DNA of 48,073 bases from Dehalococcoidia bacterium UBA2991 (GTDB taxonomy: Bacteria; Chloroflexota; Dehalococcoidia; Tepidiformales; Tepidiformaceae): contig DEAD01000011.1 in the NCBI GenBank assembly GCA_002346645.1, positions 23,259-71,331 on the forward strand, written 5' to 3'. The stretch's first letter is position 1, and each line of letters starts with the position of its first letter. The notes under the pieces were generated by a model, which was given only the letters and a program-made list of their open reading frames with translations, searched no databases and was not told where the DNA came from. Made by a program: the position numbers and the translations under genes. This document shows positions 8,531 through 16,292 of this stretch, piece after piece.

Positions 8531-9988
8531 TTAGCTACCGCGTGATGTTCTCGTAGACGCGAGTTCGCGCTCGGCGCGCGGCGTAACCAGCGGTAATTGG
8601 TCCTGAACATCCATCGGGTAACGATCGGTGAAGCAGCCATTGCAGAGTGAACCCGCTGGCCGGCGGGTTGCTCGGACCAGACCATCCACGCTCAGGTATC
8701 CCAGGGAGTCTGCTGCGATATGTTCGCGGATCTCAGCAACTGAGTTGTTTGCTGCGATCAATTCCGTCCGAGTGGCCATGTCCACCCCCAGGTGGCAGGG
8801 CGCGATGATTGGTGGGGAGGCAATACGTACGTGCACCTCCTTAGCCCCGGCCCGGAGAAGCAGTTCAATGACCCGCGGCTTTGTTGTTCCGCGCACAATA
8901 GAGTCGTCCACAACCACTACTCGGCGCCCCTCCAGCACCTCGCGCATGGCGTTTAATTTCAAAGCCACTCCGGCATCTCGGATGCGCTGGTCTGGCTGGA
9001 TAAAGGTCCGTCCCACGTAGCGGTTCTTCACTAGTCCGTCTCGATATGGGAGGCCTGCTTCTCGGGCAAACCCTATTGCAGCGGGAATACCTGAGTCAGG
9101 GACTCCGATTACGAGGTCTGCGCTCGCTGGTGCCGGCTGCTCCCGGGCTAGCTCTTCTCCCAGTCTCTCCCGTGCCAGGTAGATCAGTTCGCCCGAGAGC
9201 CGGCTGTCCGGCCGGGCAAAGTAGACGTATTCAAGAGTGCATCCCGCAGTACGTTGGGACTTTCCGAGCGGGAAGAAACTGTGGATGCCAGTCTTATCGA
9301 TTTGAACTACCTCACCCGGCTCCACCTCCCGTTCGATGGTTGCCCCCAAATGCTCCAGTGCGCACGTCTCTGAGGCTGCGATCCAGCCCTCCCCAAGTCT
9401 TCCTAGGCATAGTGGCCGCACGCCGAGGGGGTCTCGGACTGCGAATAGCGTGTCTGGTGTCATGATTGTTAGGGAGTAGGCCCCACTTATCCTTCGCATT
9501 ACGTAGTGGAAACGTTCTTTCCAGGTTCCAGATGGAGCGAGGGTTAGCAAGTGAGCAATTAGCTCCGTATCCGCCGTTCCCCTGGGAGTTATCCCCATTG
9601 ACTCCAAGTCCTCTCGTAGAACGTCGGCGTTAACAAGGTTCCCGTTATGCGCGACTGCGATCTCGGTACCGCTCACCCGATCGTTTACAACGATTGGCTG
9701 TGCGTTGCGGGCGAACGACCCTCCAGCTGTGCTGTAGCGAGTGTGGCCGATGGCAAGTTTCCCCTGGAGATGCGCGAGGTCTTGTTCGTCGAACACCTGG
9801 GAAACGAGCCCCATGCCTGTCCGAAGCCGTATAGGGCCACCATCGCTTGTAGCGATCCCGGCGCTTTCCTGTCCGCGGTGTTGAAGAGAATAAAGACCGT
9901 AGAAGGTAAGCCGAGCGACGTCCTCCCCTGGCCCGTAGACGCCAAAGACGCCACAGGCCTCGCGTGGATGGTCGCCTCCGTCGCTCAA
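8531..9988 (-). CDS. purF: Amidophosphoribosyltransferase
   Basis: Catalyses the first committed step of purine synthesis: PRPP plus glutamine to phosphoribosylamine. The glutaminase domain starts with the catalytic cysteine in ACGVFGVYGPG; the PRTase domain has the PRPP loop VVVVDDSIVRGTT. Cysteines at GCTLEYVYF, PCHLGVD and CNGC match the 4Fe-4S ligands of the Bacillus-type enzyme. The TTG at 9988 gives an 11-residue propeptide before the catalytic cysteine, exactly as in B. subtilis, and a TATACT -10 box lies just upstream. The frame stays open to a TTG at 10096, which would add 36 poorly conserved-looking residues. The gene is convergent with Rieske paralog A and not next to other pur genes. 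Confidence 0.92.
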   Translation of the reverse strand: MSDGGDHPREACGVFGVYGPGEDVARLTFYGLYSLQHRGQESAGIATSDGGPIRLRTGMGLVSQVFDEQDLAHLQGKLAIGHTRYSTAGGSFARNAQPIVVNDRVSGTEIAVAHNGNLVNADVLREDLESMGITPRGTADTELIAHLLTLAPSGTWKERFHYVMRRISGAYSLTIMTPDTLFAVRDPLGVRPLCLGRLGEGWIAASETCALEHLGATIEREVEPGEVVQIDKTGIHSFFPLGKSQRTAGCTLEYVYFARPDSRLSGELIYLARERLGEELAREQPAPASADLVIGVPDSGIPAAIGFAREAGLPYRDGLVKNRYVGRTFIQPDQRIRDAGVALKLNAMREVLEGRRVVVVDDSIVRGTTKPRVIELLLRAGAKEVHVRIASPPIIAPCHLGVDMATRTELIAANNSVAEIREHIAADSLGYLSVDGLVRATRRPAGSLCNGCFTDRYPMDVQDQLPLVTPRAERELASTRTSRGS

Positions 9989-10033
9989 AGGCTTCCCCGC
10001 CCTTCGCGCGTGGCTTCGTCGCCTCGCACCTTC

Positions 10034-10039
10034 AGTATA
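10034..10039 (-). promoter_or_regulatory. Candidate -10 box (TATACT) of purF
   Basis: TATACT on the minus strand, 45 nt before the preferred TTG start and inside the longer open frame, which supports the shorter purF. The -35 position is not convincing. Confidence 0.45.
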
Positions 10040-10258
10040 CCCTCCAGTCACTGAGGGGCTATGCACATCTATTTGCTGAACCGAAGAGACCTTCAATGCA
10101 AGAAAGAATGGGCGGCTCCGGTAAGGAGAGATGGTGTGGTGCTAGCCCTCCCTAGGGCCTCGTATGGAAACACCATAACTGACGCCATCCAGGCCATTTC
10201 CGGCCCGCTTTGATGGTTGTATCTCTTAGTTCTAGAGAGTTGAGACCGGGGAAAGGCG

Positions 10259-10927
10259 TTAAGTTGTTGTCTCGAAGGGGTCGGTTGGTGGTTTGTCGTA
10301 GTCGACGTATGGGGGCCAGAGTGACTCCAGCTCCTGTCGGATGGGGTCACCCTCAGGAAGATATCGGTGGAACTGAGGTTCTACGTCGCGACGCTGCCAG
10401 CTGTCTCCGATCGAGTCCTCTTTGATTTTGTCTTGGAGAAGCATCAAACCTGTTAGCAACGATTCAGGACGCGGCGGGCAACCTGGTACGTAAACATCTA
10501 CTGGTAATAAAACATTGACCCCTGGTGTCACGCTATAGGCATAGGCGAAGGGGCCTCCCATCGTGGCGCAGCCACCCATCGCAATAGCCCACTTCGGCTC
10601 CGGCATTTGTAGCCAGACACGCCGTACGGCTGGCGCCATCTTCCAAGTCACTGTGCCCGGCACGATAAGTAGGTCTGCCTGCCGCGGCGAAGCCCGGAAG
10701 ATCTCTGCCCCGAAACGTGCAATGTCGTAACGCGGCATTGCCGTCGCGATCATTTCCATTGCGCAACATGCCAGGCCAAACATGGCTGGCCATAACGAAG
10801 ACCGGCGTGCCCAGTTCAATACCTGATCAACACTCGTTACGAGGACGTTCTGCTGCAGTTCCTCTTCCACGCTGGTGAAGTCGTGGAGGGTTAGCGACTC
10901 ATAGACCTTTGTTGGATGTTCGGGCAT
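10259..10927 (-). CDS. nuoB: NADH-quinone oxidoreductase subunit B, isolated gene
   Basis: A 222-residue NuoB/PSST-type subunit carrying the N2 [4Fe-4S] cluster of complex I. All four ligands are present: the tandem cysteines C54-C55 (GLACCAMEM), C120 (GGCATMGG) and C150 (VPGCPPRPE). The C-terminal 50 residues extend past the usual end of the domain. No other nuo gene is near, although nuoB normally sits in nuoA-N. The ATG at 10927 has no Shine-Dalgarno but follows a TAGGCT box by 7 nt, consistent with a leaderless mRNA. Related NiFe-hydrogenase small subunits are excluded by the lack of their extra domain. Confidence 0.92.
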   Translation of the reverse strand: MPEHPTKVYESLTLHDFTSVEEELQQNVLVTSVDQVLNWARRSSLWPAMFGLACCAMEMIATAMPRYDIARFGAEIFRASPRQADLLIVPGTVTWKMAPAVRRVWLQMPEPKWAIAMGGCATMGGPFAYAYSVTPGVNVLLPVDVYVPGCPPRPESLLTGLMLLQDKIKEDSIGDSWQRRDVEPQFHRYLPEGDPIRQELESLWPPYVDYDKPPTDPFETTT

Positions 10928-10934
10928 CGCGCTC

Positions 10935-10940
10935 AGCCTA
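10935..10940 (-). promoter_or_regulatory. Candidate -10 box (TAGGCT), leaderless nuoB
   Basis: TAGGCT ends 7 nt before the nuoB ATG, which would put the transcription start at or next to the start codon. The same hexamer precedes the gene starting at 19007. Confidence 0.4.
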
Positions 10941-10960
10941 AGGCGGGCTCGGTCCAGACG

Positions 10961-11164
10961 CTAGCGCCGACCAGAATAATAGGCCCCATCGTTGATCGGC
11001 TCGTCGATGAACAGATCGCCGTTCCGAATCTTCATGTTGTAGCCGCAGTCAGGGTTTGTGCAAGCCCACGCTTTCCAGTGAATAGGCGCGCCTTGGCTTC
11101 CGAAGTCTGAAAAGGGAACTAGATCACCGTCATCACACCGACGGCAGCGTGGAAATTCGTCCAT
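10961..11164 (-). CDS. Small zinc-ribbon protein
   Basis: A 67-residue protein with CxxC (C7, C10) and CxxxxC (C35, C40) pairs arranged like a zinc ribbon, plus a conserved-looking hydrophobic core (HWKAWACTNPDCGYNM). Its role is unknown; such proteins may bind nucleic acid or another protein. It lies 33 bp upstream of nuoB and just after the EVE-domain gene. The ATG at 11164 follows a purine-rich stretch (GGGGTGGAGGA). Confidence 0.62.
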   Translation of the reverse strand: MDEFPRCRRCDDGDLVPFSDFGSQGAPIHWKAWACTNPDCGYNMKIRNGDLFIDEPINDGAYYSGRR

Positions 11165-11204
11165 TCCTCCACCCCAGCCCGTAGTAGTTGCAGAATCCTA
11201 CCAA

Positions 11205-11236
11205 CCGCTGCTGCCTTCCGGCAATGGTCCCAGCGG
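11205..11236 (-). other. Hairpin with GGAA tetraloop between EVE and zinc-ribbon genes
   Basis: On the minus strand the sequence folds as CCGCTG...GCC-GGAA-GGC...CAGCGG, followed by AGCAG-type bases reminiscent of the SRP RNA apical domain. The opposite strand of the internal loop does not match the SRP consensus (CATT instead of CAGG). A further complementary pair, CCGTAG with CTACGG, could close a fold of about 80 nt but overlaps the EVE gene end. The hairpin is directly visible; its function is unknown. Confidence 0.4.
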
Positions 11237-11245
11237 ATTTAGGCG

Positions 11246-11710
11246 CTATTTACTGGCTACGGTCGTTTTTCCCGACTCCCTCAGATCCCTAAGAAGTATC
11301 TCAAAATCAGTCTCTGGAATTTCGCGTAAGTTGCCTTGGTAGGCAAGGGTCCAGTGCTCCCTTGGCCACTTCTGTGTCCATTGCATTTGGTCGTGATAGG
11401 GCTCCGCATCAAGCCAACGCTCCTCATCCAATTCCACCAACGGCTCTGTGTTCACTCGGAAGGGATAGAGCTCCTCTGGCTTCTTTTTGCTCTGCCAGAC
11501 CCGAGTCCTATCCTCAACTACTGGCGAGATGACTCGCACCGCACCTGCAAGCTGTTTCTTGCCAGTGACATAGAAAATCAGCCCGTCGCCGGGACTGATG
11601 CGTTGGACTATTTTGCTACGTGTGCTCTTGAAGGCGTGTCGTGTGAATCCTAGCTCGCGAGTCTTCCCGAAGATCTCTGGCCCGTTCACTACAACCCAGT
11701 ACTTCGCCAC
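11246..11710 (-). CDS. EVE-domain protein
   Basis: A 154-residue single-domain EVE protein (PUA-like fold, structurally related to YTH domains that read modified bases). Family marks include the N-terminal YWVVVNGPEIF, a central GDGLIFYVTGKK strand-turn and the late ELYPFRVNTEPLVEL segment. EVE proteins are thought to bind modified nucleic acid bases; here there is no adjacent restriction or modification gene to suggest a target. The GTG at 11710 follows AAGGAG by 8 nt. Confidence 0.85.
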   Translation of the reverse strand: MAKYWVVVNGPEIFGKTRELGFTRHAFKSTRSKIVQRISPGDGLIFYVTGKKQLAGAVRVISPVVEDRTRVWQSKKKPEELYPFRVNTEPLVELDEERWLDAEPYHDQMQWTQKWPREHWTLAYQGNLREIPETDFEILLRDLRESGKTTVASK

Positions 11711-11744
11711 GGTCCCACTCCTTTAGGCCTGATTCCTGTTGGGT

Positions 11745-12854
11745 TTATTGTGGTTGGGGCGACCAGGCCCCGGTATAGCCTCTTACGAGGATATCCTCTC
11801 CCACCATCTCAACGGTGCTCTCCCGCAGTCGTAAGGCGTCCGTTGCTCGTGTCACTCCTTTTCCGCCAACAGCAGCTATCCCACTTCCGCCGATGATACT
11901 AGGGGCTAAGAAAGCCCAAACTTCGTCTACATGGTCCCCGTCGAAAAGAGAGCCAAGCACTGTTCCTCCACCCTCAGCCCACACCGAAAGCACTCCCCGT
12001 TGAGCAAGAGTGGCCAGGAGTTGGTTGAGGTTCAGTCCCCTGCTGCTTTGCTCGCACTCGACGATTTGTGCGCCCGCTGTCGCTAGTCTTGCCTTCCATA
12101 CGCTGTTGGCCTCGTAGGAAGTTGCTATCAACGTGCGTCCTGGCTCCTGGAACATCCTTGCTTCTGGGGAAAGTCGTCCTCGTCCATCTAATATCACTCG
12201 CAATGGCTGGCGAGCCATGGTCCTTCCATTGGGTCGTGCAGTAAGCGAGGGGTCATCTGCTATTGCCGTTCCACTTCCCACTAATACCGAGTCAACCCAG
12301 TTTCGCTGTCTATGCGCCCGCTCGCGGGCAGGTTCGCCGGTGAGCCATTGTGAGTCGCCTTCTGCCGTGGCAATACGTCCGTCTAGTGTTGCCGCGAACT
12401 TCGCGATGACATAGGGACTGCCTGTCTCACGATGCTTCAAGTAGGGTCGTAAAAGAGTCTGGGCCTCCGCTGCTCCATCTCCAATCTCAATCTGGACACC
12501 TGCTTCGCGTAGAAGGGTAATTCCTCGTCCACGTACTCTTGGATCCGAGTCAAGAAGTGCAATTACGACCCGGTTGATCCCAGCTTCCGTGATTGCCTCT
12601 ACGCATGGCCGCGTGCGTTTGCCTGGGAATGGGGTGCATGGTTCTAAGGTGACGTAGAGCGTGTCGCCACTTTTAGCACTCGCCAGTGCCTGTGCTTCTG
12701 CGTGTTCACCGCCGGCCGGCATGGTTGCGCCTTCTCCAACTATCTGCCCATCGCGCACAACTACTGCTCCCACCCAGGGGTTAGGGCTTGTGAGCCCTCG
12801 CTTCAAGTGCGCTGCCTTTAGAGCCTGCTGCATGAAGGGTGAAGCTTGCTGCAT
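11745..12854 (-). CDS. ribD: Bifunctional riboflavin deaminase/reductase
   Basis: Carries out the second and third steps of riboflavin synthesis. The N-terminal deaminase domain has the zinc motif HAEAQ with LEPCTPFPGKRTRPC; the C-terminal reductase domain has FAATLDGRIATAEGDSQW and VLVGSGTAIADDPSLTAR. The 369-residue length is typical. No other rib gene is adjacent. The ATG at 12854 lacks a Shine-Dalgarno but has a TAAGCT box exactly 6 nt upstream, suggesting leaderless expression; no FMN-riboswitch-like leader is present. Confidence 0.93.
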   Translation of the reverse strand: MQQASPFMQQALKAAHLKRGLTSPNPWVGAVVVRDGQIVGEGATMPAGGEHAEAQALASAKSGDTLYVTLEPCTPFPGKRTRPCVEAITEAGINRVVIALLDSDPRVRGRGITLLREAGVQIEIGDGAAEAQTLLRPYLKHRETGSPYVIAKFAATLDGRIATAEGDSQWLTGEPARERAHRQRNWVDSVLVGSGTAIADDPSLTARPNGRTMARQPLRVILDGRGRLSPEARMFQEPGRTLIATSYEANSVWKARLATAGAQIVECEQSSRGLNLNQLLATLAQRGVLSVWAEGGGTVLGSLFDGDHVDEVWAFLAPSIIGGSGIAAVGGKGVTRATDALRLRESTVEMVGEDILVRGYTGAWSPQPQ

Positions 12855-12860
12855 GTTCCC

Positions 12861-12866
12861 AGCTTA
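12861..12866 (-). promoter_or_regulatory. Candidate -10 box (TAAGCT), leaderless ribD
   Basis: TAAGCT ends 6 nt before the ribD start codon; no ribosome-binding site lies between. Confidence 0.4.
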
Positions 12867-12920
12867 GCGGGCTTGTCATGAATAGGGCGCATCTGTGGAG
12901 GCGTAGTAAGCTTGGAGGAC

Positions 12921-12996
12921 GCCTCCGTAGCTCAATGGATAGAGCACCTGGCTTCGGACCAGGGGGTTGTGGGTTCGACTCCTGCCGGGGGCGCCA
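12921..12996 (+). tRNA. tRNA-Arg (anticodon UCG)
   Basis: A complete cloverleaf with encoded CCA. The acceptor GCCTCCG pairs with CGGGGGC (one G-U). The anticodon stem CCTGG/CCAGG encloses loop CTTCGGA with anticodon TCG, reading CGA-type arginine codons. The T-loop is TTCGACT and the discriminator base is G. Confidence 0.95.
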
Positions 12997-13026
12997 TTCT
13001 TAACCTCCCGCAACCCCTTTCGCCCC

Positions 13027-13032
13027 TACAAT
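13027..13032 (+). promoter_or_regulatory. Candidate -10 box (TACAAT) of cofD
   Basis: TACAAT ends 8 nt before the ATG at 13041, with no Shine-Dalgarno. The preceding CTTTCGCCCCT is nearly repeated upstream of the gene at 24698. Confidence 0.45.
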
Positions 13033-13040
13033 GAATGGGC

Positions 13041-13958
13041 ATGGATACCGTGCTTGCCGGCGGGGGAGGTGCTGCCCGTTTTCTTCAGGGGCTGGTTCAG
13101 GTCGTCGATCCCGGTTCCATCAACGTTATTTCCAACGTGGCCGATGATGTTGAAATGTTTGGTCTGCATGTCTCTCCTGATACAGACATCGTTATCTACT
13201 CACTTGCTGGGGTCGTAAATCAGGAGGTTGGATGGGGACTTAAAGGTGACACTTTTGTTGTTGCTGATTCTCTCCATCGCTTCGGTTACGAACGCTGGTT
13301 CAACCTTGGCGATCGGGATTTAGCTACGGCTGTCCACCGCACCCGTCTTCTGCGTGAAGGTCGCCCCATGCACGAAGTTGTCTCTGAGCTCGCGGAAGCT
13401 TTCGGTATCTTATCTACGATCCTTCCCGCAACGAATGAGCGTGTTGCTACCCATCTACTCACCAATGAAGGGGAGCTTGCCTTCCAGGACTACATGGTGC
13501 GGCTTGCTACTGCTCCTGATGTAACAGGGGTGCGTTTTGCTGGGGTTGAGCAAGCGACGCCCGCTCCTGGTGTCCTAGAAGCTATCCGCGATTCGGACCG
13601 GATTATCATCGCCCCTAGTAATCCTTTCGTGAGCATCGGGCCCATCTTGGCAGTCCCCGGTGTACTAAAGGCAGTTACTAGCAGCCGTGCCCTTCGCATT
13701 GCTTTGAGCCCAATTGTCGGTGGTCAGGCTATCAAGGGACCGGCGGCAAAGATGCTTGCTAGTCTCGGCCATGAGGTCTCGGCCTTAGGTGTCGCCACAA
13801 TCTATCGTGACTTCATTGATGTAATGGTCATCGACGAAGTTGATCGCCACCTTGCTCCTGAGGTCGAGGCCCTTGGGCTTGCCTGTGCAGTTACCGACAC
13901 GATGATGACCAGCCCCGAACGCAAAGCCTCTCTTGCGACCTTTCTTACAAGCCTCTAA
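13041..13958 (+). CDS. cofD: 2-phospho-L-lactate transferase (coenzyme F420 synthesis)
   Basis: CofD/FbiA joins a phospho-lactate or phosphoenolpyruvate-derived moiety to the deazaflavin Fo to make F420-0. The 305-residue protein shows the family N-terminus (LAGGGGAARFLQGL), the VNVGDD-equivalent (ISNVADDVEMFGLHVSPDTD), and the IIAPSNPFVSIGPIL and SPIVGGQAIKGPA motifs. It implies that the host makes F420. No fbiB/cofE or cofG/H gene is in the window. The ATG at 13041 is preferred over one at 13035 because of -10 spacing. It starts only 44 nt after tRNA-Arg. Confidence 0.93.
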   Translation: MDTVLAGGGGAARFLQGLVQVVDPGSINVISNVADDVEMFGLHVSPDTDIVIYSLAGVVNQEVGWGLKGDTFVVADSLHRFGYERWFNLGDRDLATAVHRTRLLREGRPMHEVVSELAEAFGILSTILPATNERVATHLLTNEGELAFQDYMVRLATAPDVTGVRFAGVEQATPAPGVLEAIRDSDRIIIAPSNPFVSIGPILAVPGVLKAVTSSRALRIALSPIVGGQAIKGPAAKMLASLGHEVSALGVATIYRDFIDVMVIDEVDRHLAPEVEALGLACAVTDTMMTSPERKASLATFLTSL

Positions 13959-14064
13959 CTAGATTCTTGTTCGGTCTGCTTTGGGCTAGAAAGTAATCGA
14001 GGCAGAGTCCCTAATGCCGTTCTTATCCTTGTTTGAGCAAGATTCCTGAATCCTCGAATAACCG

Positions 14065-15369
14065 TTAGAAAATTGGGTTGACGATGATTGCCTGTTCGCG
14101 CTCTGGTCCAACTGATATCAGATCCACAGGGACGCCTAGTAGTGTCTCTACTCGTCGTATGTAGATCTGAGCTTCCGCTGGAAGATCGTCAAAGTTCCGC
14201 ACGCCGGAGGTGGGCTCCTTCCAACCGGGAAGCTCTTCGTATACCGGTTTTGCCCGGTTTAGAGCAGAGGGGCTTGCTGGCATCGTTTTTACGATGCGCC
14301 CATCGATTTCATAGGCTGTGCACAGTTTTAGCTCTGGAAGACCATCGAGTACATCCAGACGTGTTAGGGCAAGGGCTGAGAGTCCGTTAAAGCCGACTGA
14401 GTATCGTGCTGCAACCGCATCAAGCCAGCCGATCCTTCGGGGTCGCCCTGTGGTTGTGCCGTATTCGCCCCTACCGAACTCCTTCCCGTGGTCGCGTAGT
14501 CGATCGCCGATTTCCCCAAACAATTCTGTTGGCAAAGGCCCGTTGCCTACCCGTGTGCAGTAGCTTTTGAAAACCCCAATTGCCCGTTGCACGTCTGTGG
14601 GTCCGATGCCGACTCCTAATGTGGCTCCACCAGCGGTGCTACTAGGTACGCTCGACGTTACGTATTCGTAAGTACCGTGGTCGAGATCCAGAAGGGAACC
14701 CTGCGCCCCTTCTAGCAAAACATGTTCTCCTGAGCGCAGCGCCTCCGTAATCAATGCTTGAGTGTCCTGGACAAACGGGCGTAGGCGTTGACCGTACTCT
14801 TGGTATTGCGCGAAGCATGCGTCGAAGTCAATGGGTTTTTCACCGTAAACGCCTGTGATCACTGCGTTTTGGTAATCCACAACTGAGCGCATACGAGCTA
14901 AAAGGTCTTCAGGTTCCATTAGGTCGACTATGCGGATGCCGCGGCGCGCTACCTTGTCGGTGAAACACGGCCCGATGCCCTTTCCCGTTGTGCCTATGGC
15001 ATTGGCACCTCGCCTTTCCTCGTCTAGGCGGTCGATCAGTCGGTGCCATGGCATTACGACCTGGGCCCGTTCGCTCACGGCAAGCTTGCTAGTGTCTATT
15101 TCCCGTGACGCTAACTGTGAGATTTCACCCAGGAGTACCTCGGGGTCAATAGCGACTCCGTTTCCTATGACGCACGTTTTCTCAGGGTAAAAAATTCCTG
15201 CGGGTACGAGGTGGAGTTTGAACTCCCCAAGTTCGTTAACGATCGTGTGTCCGGCGTTGTTACCCGCCGAATACCTTGCGACGACGCGCGCTTTCCTGGC
15301 CAGTAGGTCGACGATTCGGCCTTTACCCTCATCGCCCCACTGTCCACCAACAACCACAACAGCTGGCAT
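14065..15369 (-). CDS. purA: Adenylosuccinate synthetase
   Basis: Converts IMP and aspartate, with GTP, to adenylosuccinate on the way to AMP. The GTP-binding loop GGQWGDEGKGRIVD is at residues 7-20, the catalytic NAGHTI at about 38-43, and the GTTGKGIGPCFTDK and EGAQGSLLDLDHGTYEYVTSS segments follow. Length (434) is typical. A TAGAAT box lies about 50 nt upstream, and a GGAG 10 nt before the ATG may serve as ribosome site. Confidence 0.96.
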   Translation of the reverse strand: MPAVVVVGGQWGDEGKGRIVDLLARKARVVARYSAGNNAGHTIVNELGEFKLHLVPAGIFYPEKTCVIGNGVAIDPEVLLGEISQLASREIDTSKLAVSERAQVVMPWHRLIDRLDEERRGANAIGTTGKGIGPCFTDKVARRGIRIVDLMEPEDLLARMRSVVDYQNAVITGVYGEKPIDFDACFAQYQEYGQRLRPFVQDTQALITEALRSGEHVLLEGAQGSLLDLDHGTYEYVTSSVPSSTAGGATLGVGIGPTDVQRAIGVFKSYCTRVGNGPLPTELFGEIGDRLRDHGKEFGRGEYGTTTGRPRRIGWLDAVAARYSVGFNGLSALALTRLDVLDGLPELKLCTAYEIDGRIVKTMPASPSALNRAKPVYEELPGWKEPTSGVRNFDDLPAEAQIYIRRVETLLGVPVDLISVGPEREQAIIVNPIF

Positions 15370-15418
15370 TGCCGACTCGCTCCGGCCGCCCCCTTCGTGG
15401 GAGCCGGCCCGTTCAAAA

Positions 15419-15424
15419 ATTCTA
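15419..15424 (-). promoter_or_regulatory. Candidate -10 box (TAGAAT) of purA
   Basis: TAGAAT directly preceded by TG on the minus strand, which gives an extended -10 flavour. It is followed by T-rich bases and a 5' leader of roughly 45 nt. Confidence 0.45.
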
Positions 15425-15524
15425 CAGTAGCCCGCGTCCTGTGCGAACGGGGTTGAAGGTATTAGTAGTCTCTACCTACTAGTGCCCATCATCATTGCGC
15501 TCGCACTTCTAGTAACTACCGGGG

Positions 15525-15530
15525 TAGAGT
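15525..15530 (+). promoter_or_regulatory. Candidate -10 box (TAGAGT), leaderless biotin-carrier gene
   Basis: TAGAGT ends 6 nt before the GTG start at 15537; no ribosome-binding site is present. Confidence 0.4.
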
Positions 15531-15536
15531 GCCGCC

Positions 15537-15758
15537 GTGGCTGTAATTGAAATCCCCGCTCCGATGTCCGGGTCTGTCTTCGAAGTCTTAGTAAAGGCTG
15601 GCGATGCGGTAGAAGCTCGCCAGGACCTGTTGGTCCTCGAGTCCATGAAGATGGAGATTCCCGTTGAATGTCCTGAAGATGGAGTTGTAACCGAGGTATT
15701 GGTCTCCCCAGAGCAGACAGTTGAAGAGGGCCAGGTACTTTTGCGTATCGAATCCTAG
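15537..15758 (+). CDS. Biotinyl/lipoyl carrier domain protein (BCCP-like)
   Basis: A 73-residue stand-alone biotin carrier domain with the biotinylation motif ESMKME (Lys as attachment site) and the mirrored beta half ending in EEGQVLLRI. It could serve a biotin-dependent acyl-CoA or pyruvate carboxylase encoded elsewhere; no carboxylase subunit is adjacent. It starts at GTG with no Shine-Dalgarno. Its stop codon overlaps that of the convergent gene by 4 bp. Confidence 0.85.
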   Translation: MAVIEIPAPMSGSVFEVLVKAGDAVEARQDLLVLESMKMEIPVECPEDGVVTEVLVSPEQTVEEGQVLLRIES

Positions 15759-16276
15759 CCCAGGTTTCTGTCCCCACGGCCTTCAAGAAACTGGCCCCAC
15801 ATCACATCTCTCTTACGTGACCCTCGACGGTAACCTACCTGGCCGCAGATTAGCGGCCCGAAGAGCTGGGCCAGCACGTATCCCCCTCCGATTAGGGCGA
15901 CAAAAGCGATCCCGAGAGCAAAGCGTTGGCTATCTATGAGGTTGCTTCCCCAAACCACTAGTGCGATGAACACCCCCGCAGCGATAAGTAGGCCAAGCAT
16001 CGCCCCTCCATATACCCAGCGCTCCTCAGTTTTTTTCTTGGCCTGGTAGATAGCTAACACCTCTCGTGGCACTGATGTCACAGTCGAAAGCTCCTGGCCT
16101 TCCGTATGGCAGTACGGGCAACTTTCTATATCCCGTGCCAGGCGTGCATAGCAGAACTGGCAGAAACGTCCTGAGTTTGGGACCTTGCGGTCGAGAATCT
16201 CGTCCATACGTTCCTGCAGTCTTTGGACGTACGAATATGGTGAAATGTATCCGGCAAACTCCTCCTGTGAAGCCAT
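15755..16276 (-). CDS. Membrane protein with N-terminal zinc ribbon
   Basis: A 173-residue protein with a zinc-ribbon-like knuckle, C39/C42 and C53/C56, in the N-terminal soluble part, then two hydrophobic segments near residues 90-112 and 118-142. The C-terminus is basic. Function unknown. The ATG follows GGAGGAACTT, and the gene starts only 16 bp after the stop of the PEP-utilising protein gene, so the two are probably one transcript. Confidence 0.72.
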   Translation of the reverse strand: MASQEEFAGYISPYSYVQRLQERMDEILDRKVPNSGRFCQFCYARLARDIESCPYCHTEGQELSTVTSVPREVLAIYQAKKKTEERWVYGGAMLGLLIAAGVFIALVVWGSNLIDSQRFALGIAFVALIGGGYVLAQLFGPLICGQVGYRRGSRKRDVMWGQFLEGRGDRNLG

Positions 16277-16292
16277 AAGTTCCTCCAGGTGG

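Noticed and set aside
12855..12920. FMN riboswitch before ribD
   Set aside because: Only 66 bp separate ribD from the tRNA gene, the start is directly after a -10 box, and no conserved FMN-aptamer bases are seen.
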